DNA of 64,000 nucleotides from an uncultured Flavobacteriaceae bacterium. GTDB taxonomy: Bacteria > Bacteroidota > Bacteroidia > Flavobacteriales > Flavobacteriaceae. The stretch covers positions 2,480,001 to 2,544,000 of the forward strand of contig CALSTV010000001.1 of assembly GCA_943789365.1 (NCBI GenBank), written 5' to 3'. This document shows, piece after piece, positions 43,540 through 51,440 of the stretch; positions within the stretch are counted from its first letter, which is position 1; each line of letters opens with the position of its first letter. The notes under the pieces were generated by a model. It had not been told where the DNA came from and ran no database searches. It saw nothing but the letters and a program-made list of their open reading frames with translations. The translations under genes were made by a program, and so were the position numbers.

Positions 43540-44781
43540 TTATAAATCGTATTGTTTTATTTTACGATAAAGTGTACGTTCGGAAATTCCCAATTCTTTG
43601 GCAGCGAGTTTTCTTTTGTTTTGATTTCTTTCCAAAGATTTTTTTATCATCTCTATTTCTTTTTCGTGCAAAGAATAAGATTCGTCCTCTTCTATAGTTT
43701 CTATATATTCATATTCAGAAGTTTGTTGGACGGGATTGGGCTGTTGGAACTGTATAAGCTCTACATTTTGCTCAGCGTTAAATTCTCCTGTATACTCTTT
43801 TTGAATGCGTTCAATGAGCGGTAAATTGTTTTGAATTACATCATCGCTATTGCCTTTGCCAATTAAATCTAAGGTTAGTTTTTTTAAGTCGTTGATGTCT
43901 TTTTTCATTTCGAACAACGCTTTATACATTACGTCGCGTTCTTCAGCGAATTTCGTATCGTTTTCAGATTTACTTTCAATAAGTACTGGAAGGTTGTTGT
44001 AATTCGGGAGGTATTGCATGAGTTTTTCGACACCTACATTTCTGCTTTCTTCAACCACAGATATTTCTTCAGCAATATTTCGCAATTGTCTTATGTTTCC
44101 TGGGAAGCTGTAGTTGATAAGTAAATTTACTGCAGCTTCGTCTAAACGAATCGTTGGCATTCTGTACTTTTGAGCAAAGTCGGAAGCAAATTTTCTGAAC
44201 AGCAAATGAATGTCGTTTTCTCTTTCTCGTAGCGGTGGTAATTTGAGTTCAATGGTGCTCAATCTATAAAAAAGATCTTCTCTGAATTTTCCTTTCTGAA
44301 TAGCTTCCTGCATTTTTAAGTTCGTAGCAGCCACGATTCGAACGTTTGTCTTCTGAACATTTGAAGATCCAACTTTGATAAATTCTCCGTTTTCTAATAC
44401 ACGTAACAACCTCACTTGCGTTGTAAGTGGTAATTCGCCCACCTCATCTAAAAAGATCGTTCCTCCATCGGCAACTTCGAAATATCCTTTTCGCGTGTTT
44501 GTCGCTCCTGTAAAAGCTCCTTTTTCATGACCAAATAACTCACTGTCAATAGTTCCCTCTGGAATAGCACCACAATTTACAGCTATATAATTTGCGTGTT
44601 TTCTATGGGATAATTGATGGATGATCTTAGGAATGGTTTCTTTACCAACCCCACTTTCACCTGTGACTAAAACAGTGATATCCGTCGGAGCCACACGCAT
44701 TGCTTTGGAAAGACATCTGTTCAGTTTTTCGTCGTTTCCAATAATTTCAAATCGTTGTTTTATTGTAGTAAGTCCTTCCAT
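43540..44781 (-). CDS. Sigma-54-dependent transcriptional activator without receiver domain
   Basis: A 413-residue enhancer-binding protein. The AAA+ domain begins almost at the N-terminus: Walker A GESGVGKE near residue 40, the sigma-54 contact loop GAFTGA near residue 85, Walker B in GTIFLDEVGEL, and LFYRLSTIELKLPPLRER. After a variable region (about 250-370) comes a Fis-type helix-turn-helix (KLAAKELGISERTLYRKIKQ) at the C-terminus. There is no response-regulator or GAF domain, so it may be constitutively active or controlled by a partner. It follows miaB across a repeat-filled spacer and precedes the LptE-like gene. Confidence 0.93.
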   Translation of the reverse strand: MEGLTTIKQRFEIIGNDEKLNRCLSKAMRVAPTDITVLVTGESGVGKETIPKIIHQLSHRKHANYIAVNCGAIPEGTIDSELFGHEKGAFTGATNTRKGYFEVADGGTIFLDEVGELPLTTQVRLLRVLENGEFIKVGSSNVQKTNVRIVAATNLKMQEAIQKGKFREDLFYRLSTIELKLPPLRERENDIHLLFRKFASDFAQKYRMPTIRLDEAAVNLLINYSFPGNIRQLRNIAEEISVVEESRNVGVEKLMQYLPNYNNLPVLIESKSENDTKFAEERDVMYKALFEMKKDINDLKKLTLDLIGKGNSDDVIQNNLPLIERIQKEYTGEFNAEQNVELIQFQQPNPVQQTSEYEYIETIEEDESYSLHEKEIEMIKKSLERNQNKRKLAAKELGISERTLYRKIKQYDL

Positions 44782-44848
44782 GTTTCTTATTAATATCCCA
44801 TTTAGGTTCTATGTTCTTGTGTGCCTTTTTTTTAGTTTGGCTAGAGTT

Positions 44849-44900
44849 AGTTTCAAGTTTCAAGTTTCAAGTTTCAAGTTTCAGGTTTCAGGTTTCAGGT
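44849..44900 (+). repeat. Heptamer tract AGTTTCA/GGTTTCA, seven units
   Basis: Five AGTTTCA units are followed by two GGTTTCA units and a partial one, then a T-rich stretch. It lies in the spacer between miaB and the sigma-54 activator gene, about 70-120 bases upstream of the latter's start. This is a simple repeat prone to slippage. Confidence 0.95.
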
Positions 44901-44917
44901 TTTTTTTCGTTTTTTTT

Positions 44918-44973
44918 GCTACCTGCTACCTGCTACCTGCTACCTGCTACCTGCTACCTGCTACCTGCTACCT
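44918..44973 (+). repeat. Heptamer tract GCTACCT, eight units
   Basis: Eight exact GCTACCT units are followed by GCTATCA. The tract covers the 3' end of miaB: its stop codon and last three to four codons are read from repeat units. A second, different heptamer tract lies 17 bases away at 44849-44900. Confidence 0.95.
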
Positions 44974-46439
44974 GCTATCAACTCAAAAGGAATTTCTTGT
45001 GCTGCGCTAACCGCTTTTCCAATGAGCGTGGCAGAAGTACATTCTTCTACTTTTACCAAAACAAAATCTCCTACTTTTTCGTTTCCTTTAGGGAATACGG
45101 TTACATAATTTTGAGAATTTCGAGACATCCAGTGTTGGTCTGATTTTTTTGAAGTCCCTTCAATCAGTACTTCAATTGTTTTGCCAACATAGGTTTGCGT
45201 ATTTGCATTGCTCAAATTTCTTTGTAAATGTATAACTTCATTCAGCCTTCTTTTTTTGATGTCTTCTGGAACATCATCTTTCATTTTTTTAGCAGCTAGT
45301 GTGCCAGGCCTCTCTGAGTATGCATACATAAAACCATAGTCATAACCTACATATTCCATCATACTCATGGTATCTTGATGTTCCGCTTCCGTTTCTCCAC
45401 AAAAACCGATAATCATGTCTTGAGAAATAGCTGTTTCGGGAATGATTTTTCTAATGGTGTCTATAAGTTCCATGTATTCTTCCCTTGTATGCTGTCTGTT
45501 CATGCGTTCTAATACAGAGGTGCTTCCTGATTGTACAGGAAGGTGTAAATAGCGACAGATATTAGGGTGTTTTGCAATCACATGCAACACTTCAATTTCC
45601 ATATCTTGGGGATTGCTTGTAAAAAAGCGTATTCTCAATTCAGGAAAGTTTGTGGCCACTAAATCTAGCAAAGCTGCAAAACCTACCGCTGTAGCTTGGG
45701 CAATGTCTGAGGCTTTTTCAAAATCTTTCTTTAGCCCACCACCATACCAAAGATAACTATCTACATTTTGACCTAATAATGTGATTTCTCTATAATTCTT
45801 GTCTTTTAAATCCTGTATTTCTTTGATGATGCTTTCCGGGTCTCGACTTCGTTCTCTACCTCTTGTAAAGGGAACCACGCAGAAGGTACACATATTATCA
45901 CAACCTCTTGTAATGGATACAAAAGCAGAAACGCCATTAGAGTTTAATCGCACAGGAGCAACATCTCCGTAGGTTTCTTCTTTGGATAATACAACGTTTA
46001 CAGCATCTCTTCCTTCGTTTACTTCTGCAAGTAAATTGGGGAGATCTTTATACGCATCCGGACCTACGACTAGATCCACAATTTTTTCTTCGTCTAAAAA
46101 CTTCGATTTTAAACGTTCTGCCATACAGCCCAAAACACCTACTTTCATGTTTGGGTTTATCTTTTTTACCGAATTGTATTTTTGAAGACGTTTGCGAATG
46201 GTCTGTTCCGCTTTATCTCTAATAGAGCAGGTGTTTACCAAAACCAAATCGGCTTCTTCTAACAATTGAGTCGTGTTAAAGTTGTTTTCGGAAAGTATTG
46301 AAGCGACAATTTCACTGTCGTTCAAATTCATTTGACAACCGTAACTTTCTATATATAATTTCTTTGTATTTCCTTTGATGTCATTTGTAAGCAACGGGCG
46401 TCCTTGCTTGTTGGCATCTATGATTTTTTCAGTCTCCAT
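44961..46439 (-). CDS. miaB: tRNA-2-methylthio-N6-dimethylallyladenosine synthase MiaB
   Basis: A 492-residue radical-SAM methylthiotransferase that modifies A37 of tRNAs reading UNN codons. The N-terminal iron-sulfur domain has Cys in SYGCQMN, NTCSIR and LGCMAE; the radical-SAM cluster motif is RGCDNMCTFCVVPFTRGRERSR near residue 180. A C-terminal TRAM domain spans about 415-480. The last residues (IAGSR) are encoded by the heptamer tract at 44918-44973. A TATCTTTG -7 box lies just upstream on the minus strand. Confidence 0.97.
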   Translation of the reverse strand: METEKIIDANKQGRPLLTNDIKGNTKKLYIESYGCQMNLNDSEIVASILSENNFNTTQLLEEADLVLVNTCSIRDKAEQTIRKRLQKYNSVKKINPNMKVGVLGCMAERLKSKFLDEEKIVDLVVGPDAYKDLPNLLAEVNEGRDAVNVVLSKEETYGDVAPVRLNSNGVSAFVSITRGCDNMCTFCVVPFTRGRERSRDPESIIKEIQDLKDKNYREITLLGQNVDSYLWYGGGLKKDFEKASDIAQATAVGFAALLDLVATNFPELRIRFFTSNPQDMEIEVLHVIAKHPNICRYLHLPVQSGSTSVLERMNRQHTREEYMELIDTIRKIIPETAISQDMIIGFCGETEAEHQDTMSMMEYVGYDYGFMYAYSERPGTLAAKKMKDDVPEDIKKRRLNEVIHLQRNLSNANTQTYVGKTIEVLIEGTSKKSDQHWMSRNSQNYVTVFPKGNEKVGDFVLVKVEECTSATLIGKAVSAAQEIPFELIAGSR

Positions 46440-46459
46440 TCATTCAAAAAATTGGACTA

Positions 46460-46467
46460 CAAAGATA
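46460..46467 (-). promoter_or_regulatory. -7 promoter element of miaB
   Basis: On the minus strand this reads TATCTTTG, a match to TAnnTTTG, 20 bases upstream of the miaB ATG. It is divergent to the operon starting at 46645. Confidence 0.6.
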
Positions 46468-46582
46468 CAATCAAAAATGGAAAATATGACATTTTGGCAG
46501 AAAAATTAAATACTAAGTTTTTAGGATATAGAATCGTAGTGTTTTGTTTGTAACTCTTGTGTATACAGATTTATAAATATTT

Positions 46583-46608
46583 ATGTTTGTTTATGTATTA
46601 ACAAACAT
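46583..46608. promoter_or_regulatory. Operator-like palindrome overlapping a -33 element
   Basis: ATGTTTGTT at 46583-46591 and AACAAACAT at 46600-46608 are exact inverted copies with an 8-base spacer. The left arm contains the TTTG at 46586-46589 that would serve as -33 element for the promoter whose -7 box is at 46613. Confidence 0.6.
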
Positions 46609-46612
46609 TTGG

Positions 46613-46620
46613 TATATTTG
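46613..46620 (+). promoter_or_regulatory. -7 promoter element of the secreted-protease operon
   Basis: TATATTTG matches TAnnTTTG, with TTTG 23 bases upstream. It lies inside the frame that would begin at TTG 46609, which supports the ATG at 46645 as the true start. Confidence 0.65.
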
Positions 46621-46644
46621 AAAAGGATTTTAAATAAAAATGTT

Positions 46645-47571
46645 ATGATAAAAATGATTAATAGTGTGTTGATTCTAATGGTGCAAGTAAGTTTTACGCA
46701 AAATACATTTCCAGTGCTTGGAGATGTTGGGATAGGCACCGAATCACCTTCAGAAGCCTTGGAAGTAGTAGGTAATATCAAAGCAGACATCGGATTTTTT
46801 GGAACGAATTTGCCAGATGAGGATTATGAGCTTTTACCTGAAGACCGAAATAAGAAATATAGGGTCTTTACGGCAGGAAAACAATTTAGTGATAGTGAAG
46901 GGCTTTTCAATATTTTTCAATTCCCTAAGAGTACTTTTGCATCAAAACCAGTAAGTTGGATTAGTCTCGAAGATTCTAATTGGACTAGCAGGTGGCGTTT
47001 TTCGGCGACAGCTGGTGGGGTGTCTGAATTGATGTATTTTGACAAAAATCAATCCCCGGTTTTTGGTTTTCTTCAAACAGATACTGAAATAAAGATGCAT
47101 TTGTCTAAACCCAATTCATTGTTTGTTATCGGTGAGACGTTATGGGATAATAGTCTTGCTAATGGCTATAAATTTATAGTGAGAGATGGTGCGGCGCTTA
47201 TAGAAGGAGCTATAGAAACCAATGATAAAATAGGAGTAGGCGTAGCTGCTTCTGAAATTGGAGAGGGGTATGATTTGGGAGTGGTCAATGGCGTTATTGC
47301 TGGTAAATTTAGAATACAATCACAAGAGGATTGGCCGGATTACGTATTTGCTAATAACTATGAGGTTCCTGGTCTTGACGAAGTAGCAAAGCATATTAAA
47401 GATTATGGACGATTGCCTCAGCTGCCCAGTGCGGAAATTGTAAAGAATGAAGGCTATGAATTGGGTACTATGGATGCGAAATTGTTGTTGAAAATTGAGG
47501 AACTTACCTTGTATGTTATTCAACAACAAAAAGAGATTGAATGGCTAAAAGAACAAATGCAACATAAATAA
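46645..47571 (+). CDS. Tail-fibre-like secreted protein with C-terminal coiled coil
   Basis: From the ATG at 46645 a 308-residue protein with a signal peptide (MIKMINSVLILMVQVSFTQ). The mature protein opens with GDVGIGTESPSEALEVVGNIKAD, the motif that begins many flavobacterial tail-fibre or S74-like proteins, and ends with LPQLPSAEIVKNEGYELGTMDAKLLLKIEELTLYVIQQQKEIEWL. That end block usually accompanies a trimeric fibre stalk followed by a coiled coil. The middle has no recognised domain. No T9SS sorting domain is visible. It is the first of four apparently co-transcribed genes. Function unknown; a surface fibre is suggested by the motifs. Confidence 0.78.
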   Translation: MIKMINSVLILMVQVSFTQNTFPVLGDVGIGTESPSEALEVVGNIKADIGFFGTNLPDEDYELLPEDRNKKYRVFTAGKQFSDSEGLFNIFQFPKSTFASKPVSWISLEDSNWTSRWRFSATAGGVSELMYFDKNQSPVFGFLQTDTEIKMHLSKPNSLFVIGETLWDNSLANGYKFIVRDGAALIEGAIETNDKIGVGVAASEIGEGYDLGVVNGVIAGKFRIQSQEDWPDYVFANNYEVPGLDEVAKHIKDYGRLPQLPSAEIVKNEGYELGTMDAKLLLKIEELTLYVIQQQKEIEWLKEQMQHK

Positions 47572-47579
47572 TCTTATCC

Positions 47580-48347
47580 ATGAAAAAATCATTTTTATAT
47601 CGTATTGTTTTTTTAGTTTGTTTGCCTGTATCTATAAACGCACAAGAGCGTACTATTGAGTTTTTTAAAGACAATACTTTTGTGTTGGACCATTTTTTAA
47701 TTGATAATGTAAGGCAGGAAGTGGAATTACATCAAGTATTTCCTGTTGTACAAGATGTAGCTATCTCTTTTTCAAAAGAGGGGTTATATGGAGTGACAGA
47801 CCTGACTGAATATCAATTAGTGTTGAATGTTGATTTAAATTGTGGTAATTCTTATATCTGCGATATTGAGGACTCTTATTTTAAAGTGATAAATTTTGCT
47901 GGAGGTCTGTTGTCATGTGGCGGCGATGTACATGTTGATAATCTTGACTTTGAAGGTGTTGTAACAGGGTTTTATGATTTTGGCAACACACCTACTCAAA
48001 AAGTGTATTATACCATAGATGAAGACGAAATGGGGTTTCGATTGTATTCGGAAAGAGATGTGAATACGGTATTGGTTTTTAAAAAAGAAGATAATGCAGG
48101 TGTTAGAATAACCGAATGGAATGCCATGGTAAAAGTGTATGTAGATAGTAATGCCGAGCATTTACTTATTGAGACAGAAGCCCTTCAAATTGAGGCTATA
48201 ACCTGTTTCGATACTCAAGGTAGAGAACTATTTACAACTACAGACATAAGCGTTCCTATTCCCATATTCAACTTGCCTTCTGGTTTATGTATTGTAGTGC
48301 TGTCTAGTGAAAAAGGCAGGGTTTCTAAAACAATTGTAATTCCTTAA
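47580..48347 (+). CDS. T9SS-exported protein of unknown function (FFKDNTFVL family, copy 1)
   Basis: A 255-residue protein with signal peptide MKKSFLYRIVFLVCLPVSINAQ. The mature protein begins with IEFFKDNTFVLDHF and contains a beta-rich domain ending YYTIDEDEMGFRLYSE. The C-terminal 75 residues form a T9SS type A sorting domain (LLIETEALQIEAITCFDTQGREL, then GLCIVVLSSEKGRVSKTIVIP). The next gene encodes a paralogue with the same opening motif. Nothing in the N-terminal domain points to catalysis. It lies 8 bases after the tail-fibre-like gene. Confidence 0.82.
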   Translation: MKKSFLYRIVFLVCLPVSINAQERTIEFFKDNTFVLDHFLIDNVRQEVELHQVFPVVQDVAISFSKEGLYGVTDLTEYQLVLNVDLNCGNSYICDIEDSYFKVINFAGGLLSCGGDVHVDNLDFEGVVTGFYDFGNTPTQKVYYTIDEDEMGFRLYSERDVNTVLVFKKEDNAGVRITEWNAMVKVYVDSNAEHLLIETEALQIEAITCFDTQGRELFTTTDISVPIPIFNLPSGLCIVVLSSEKGRVSKTIVIP

Positions 48348-48361
48348 TAATAAAATAAAAG

Positions 48362-49165
48362 ATGAAAAACAGTTACTTATTTTTAGTTTTTTTAAGCTGT
48401 CTACCCCTCACTACGTTTGGACAAGAAAGTGATATTGAATTTTTTAAGGACAATACTTTTGTTTTAAAAGCCATTGTAGAAAACAATATTGAAAGAGAAA
48501 TTGAGCCCATTTATAAAGTTACTTATTCCGAAGAGCGCGGAATGATTGAACTTCTACCTGTTGTGCTTCCAGATACAGGTGTATTATATCTATCGCTTGT
48601 TTTTGAGTGTCTATACGAGAATGATTTATTTACCCATGATCGGTTTTATAGCACAATTAACATACTTGAAAATGACTATTTTAAGGCAGTTTACAGCCTT
48701 CAATCTTTTGACTTACCTACTGTCTGTTTAAATGATTTTGAAGCAAATATTTTTCTTGGTTCCTTTGGGTTCGATTTTAGCAATTCTATAGATGCTGAAA
48801 CTCCATATACAAAAATCAATTATAGTATTGATGCAGACAAACTAGGATTTCAATTGGCATCAGAAGCAATGGCTACCTATAGGCTAATTTTTAAAAAAGT
48901 AGCAGTAGCAGGAATTGAAAAACAACAGTTGGGACCGCTTGTACAAATTACTGCAAACCAGACGCACCAAACATTAAGGATTGAAGCAAATACCCTGACA
49001 ATTGTAGAGGTTGCTGTTTTAGATGCTTTGGGTAGAAAGGTGTTGACTAAACTCGATGATTTTACGAATATTGATGTTTCACACCTTGCAAAAGGCACCT
49101 ATTTTGTGCTGGTTCATTCAGATAAAGGAAGTATTTTTAAACAAATAGCAATTGACTTAAAATGA
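48362..49165 (+). CDS. T9SS-exported protein of unknown function (FFKDNTFVL family, copy 2)
   Basis: A 267-residue paralogue of the preceding protein: signal peptide MKNSYLFLVFLSCLPLTTFGQ, mature start IEFFKDNTFVLKAI, the domain end NYSIDADKLGFQLASE, and a T9SS sorting domain (LRIEANTLTIVEVAVLDALGRKVL, then GTYFVLVHSDKG). The two copies are clearly related at both ends and more diverged between. Its stop overlaps the start of the subtilase gene by four bases, so those two are probably translationally coupled. Function unknown. Confidence 0.82.
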   Translation: MKNSYLFLVFLSCLPLTTFGQESDIEFFKDNTFVLKAIVENNIEREIEPIYKVTYSEERGMIELLPVVLPDTGVLYLSLVFECLYENDLFTHDRFYSTINILENDYFKAVYSLQSFDLPTVCLNDFEANIFLGSFGFDFSNSIDAETPYTKINYSIDADKLGFQLASEAMATYRLIFKKVAVAGIEKQQLGPLVQITANQTHQTLRIEANTLTIVEVAVLDALGRKVLTKLDDFTNIDVSHLAKGTYFVLVHSDKGSIFKQIAIDLK

Positions 49166-51183
49166 ATCAAATGAAAAAGAGAATATACTTGCTGCTTTTA
49201 TTAGGATTCTATAGTTTTTTCTTGTTGGCTCAGGATGAAAGTGAAGAAAACAAAATTATTGGGTTTTATGTGTGCATTCCAAATAAAAATGACGTGCCAG
49301 CCATCGTTTCGCAAACAGAAACTCAAGTTTTTTTAAGTCATCCAAATGCCCAAGTACAAGCGGTATTTGATAAGTATGTGATTAAAACCTTTAAAAAGAC
49401 ATACAATTCCAACGATAATGAAAAATTTAGAACTTCTTACACATTTACTTGTGATAAAATACAATTAATGTATGATTTGGAAGCCAATTTTTCAAGTACT
49501 TTTACCAATTTTCAGGAATATTACGACACAATAATTTTAGGTAAATTTTATGAGGGGAAACACAAGCTCCAAACAACAACAAAGGCTCCATTTTTAGAAA
49601 ATTCAAATTTATTATTTGCCACTCCATTGCCGAATGATTATGGCTTGGCGAAACCACAAAAATATTTAGATCTCATCAATGCAGAACAAGCATGGTCTTT
49701 TACCACAGGAGACCCTAACGTTCTATTGGGAATAACTGATGCTGGTTTTCATACTGAGAATGACTTGCTTCATGAGGAATTTGAAGGCAGTACTACTTTT
49801 CCGCTAACAAGCACTCGTAGCAATTACGGGCATGGCACACGTGTGGCTAGTATTATGGCTGGAAACACAAATAACGGCAAGGGGTTGGCTTCTATTGGAA
49901 GCGATTGTTTTATGATAGGCTCTACCCAAATGAATGTTACTGGAATGGTAAATTTATGGAACAGTCATCCTGATATAAAAGTTTTTAATGGGAGTTGGGG
50001 TGGATGTTGGTTTTACCAGAGCCAACAAGACGATGTGAACTTGCTAAATGATAATGGAGTATCTCTTGTTTTTGCTGCTGGTAACGGAAATGTCTCTTGG
50101 AATGGAAGCCCCACTTGTAGAAGCTCAACAGCAAAAGTTTATCCAGCAGCTTTTGACAATGTCATTTCAGTAAGCTCGGTAAATTCGAGTGATCATAGTA
50201 ATAACGTTGGAAAGAATGTTATAGACGGACATGTTCATTATCCTATAAAACAGGATCCTAAAAGCGGTGCAAATGAAAATGTTTCAGATGTTAATCATCA
50301 TAATTATGAGATTGATATTGTCGCCCCAAATTATACACTGTCTTTTGCACATGCATGGAGACCGAACGCTTACTATTTAAGTGATGGTGGCGGTACGTCT
50401 TATGGAGCCCCTATGGTTGCAGGAACCATTGGTCTAATGCTTTCAGTAAATTACAGTCTTAATCCTTTAGAAAGAGAAACCCTATTAAAACTAAGCTCCA
50501 AAAATATTGATTATATCATCAATGCACACAACCCAATACATAACGACAGTTTATCGGATTATGCAATTATAAATAGACCTTTTAAGGATATGCTGGGCGC
50601 AGGGAGGTTGGATGCCGGAAAAGCTGTAGAAATGGCCTATCAAATGGCACAGGAGTACGATACCTTAGAAATATATGGTAGAGATTTTTATAGAGATTGG
50701 GAATTTGAAATTAAAAACGCACCCTATGCTATAGAAATAGAAAATGAAACCTTTAGAGACAGCATACAGGTGCATTTTACGGCTCGTAATTTTATTGATT
50801 TAAAAGAAGGTGTTTATCTGGCGCCCGATACGGGTAGTATTTTGCTGGAGATAGATAAGAACAGACCTCTCGCATTGCAAGAACCTCCAGCTAGTGTTGA
50901 AAGTGCTTCATTCGCTGTTTCGCAAAGCACTGTGTTAGAAGAGAAGTTGTTGATAACCCCCAATCCATTTGTCAATGAACTAAAAGTAGAACTGCTCAAC
51001 CTGAATTATAAAGGAGCCGTCTTTCAGCTTAAATCAAATGTTGGAATAGTGAAGTTAGCGCAAGTGTTGTCCTCTCAAACAACCAATTTCGATACCTCAA
51101 ATTTAGAGTCTGGAACTTATTATGGAACCCTTGTCCAAAATAATGTTGTGCAGGCACAAACAATTCTGGTGAAAAACCCATAG
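49162..51183 (+). CDS. T9SS-exported subtilisin-like serine protease (S8)
   Basis: A 673-residue secreted protease. After a signal peptide (ending near LLAQ) comes a propeptide-like region to about residue 165. The S8 domain has its triad at Asp193 (GITDAG), His224 (YGHGTRVAS) and Ser413 (GTSYGAPMVAG), with the oxyanion Asn in FAAGNGN. A beta region (about 500-585) and a C-terminal T9SS type A sorting domain with ITPNPFVNEL follow. All catalytic residues are present. It ends the four-gene operon; the two paralogues before it may be substrates, inhibitors or partners, which is inference. Confidence 0.92.
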   Translation: MNQMKKRIYLLLLLGFYSFFLLAQDESEENKIIGFYVCIPNKNDVPAIVSQTETQVFLSHPNAQVQAVFDKYVIKTFKKTYNSNDNEKFRTSYTFTCDKIQLMYDLEANFSSTFTNFQEYYDTIILGKFYEGKHKLQTTTKAPFLENSNLLFATPLPNDYGLAKPQKYLDLINAEQAWSFTTGDPNVLLGITDAGFHTENDLLHEEFEGSTTFPLTSTRSNYGHGTRVASIMAGNTNNGKGLASIGSDCFMIGSTQMNVTGMVNLWNSHPDIKVFNGSWGGCWFYQSQQDDVNLLNDNGVSLVFAAGNGNVSWNGSPTCRSSTAKVYPAAFDNVISVSSVNSSDHSNNVGKNVIDGHVHYPIKQDPKSGANENVSDVNHHNYEIDIVAPNYTLSFAHAWRPNAYYLSDGGGTSYGAPMVAGTIGLMLSVNYSLNPLERETLLKLSSKNIDYIINAHNPIHNDSLSDYAIINRPFKDMLGAGRLDAGKAVEMAYQMAQEYDTLEIYGRDFYRDWEFEIKNAPYAIEIENETFRDSIQVHFTARNFIDLKEGVYLAPDTGSILLEIDKNRPLALQEPPASVESASFAVSQSTVLEEKLLITPNPFVNELKVELLNLNYKGAVFQLKSNVGIVKLAQVLSSQTTNFDTSNLESGTYYGTLVQNNVVQAQTILVKNP

Positions 51184-51324
51184 TTTATAAAGCGAGAATG
51201 TGTTTTTGTATTTGGACTTGGTTTTGCTGTTTTTTAAGGAAATAGTGTCTTTAGAGAGGTCTTGTTTCTAAGAGAAGTTGATGTATGGAAAAACAATAAA
51301 TATTCAAGTTTGACACAATAATAA

Positions 51325-51354
51325 TTTGAAATTTAAAAAATCTATCTACTTTTG
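51325..51354 (+). promoter_or_regulatory. Promoter of topA
   Basis: TTTG at 51325-51328 and TACTTTTG at 51347-51354 are separated by 18 bases, a good match to the Bacteroidota -33/-7 consensus. The start ATG at 51441 lies about 80 bases downstream of the expected transcription start. The rest of the 257-base gap after the protease gene shows nothing else. Confidence 0.7.
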
Positions 51355-51440
51355 CATAAGAAATTCAAAGAGTCAATGCTGTTGATTCCACTTGTTTTAA
51401 TAAATTGTTTTTTTGAATTTCGAATCAAAATTAGAGGTAT

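Noticed and set aside
44621-45143. Two plus-strand frames of 129 and 110 residues over the heptamer tracts
   Set aside because: Their proteins are mostly a translated 7-base repeat and the rest is antisense to the sigma-54 activator or miaB.
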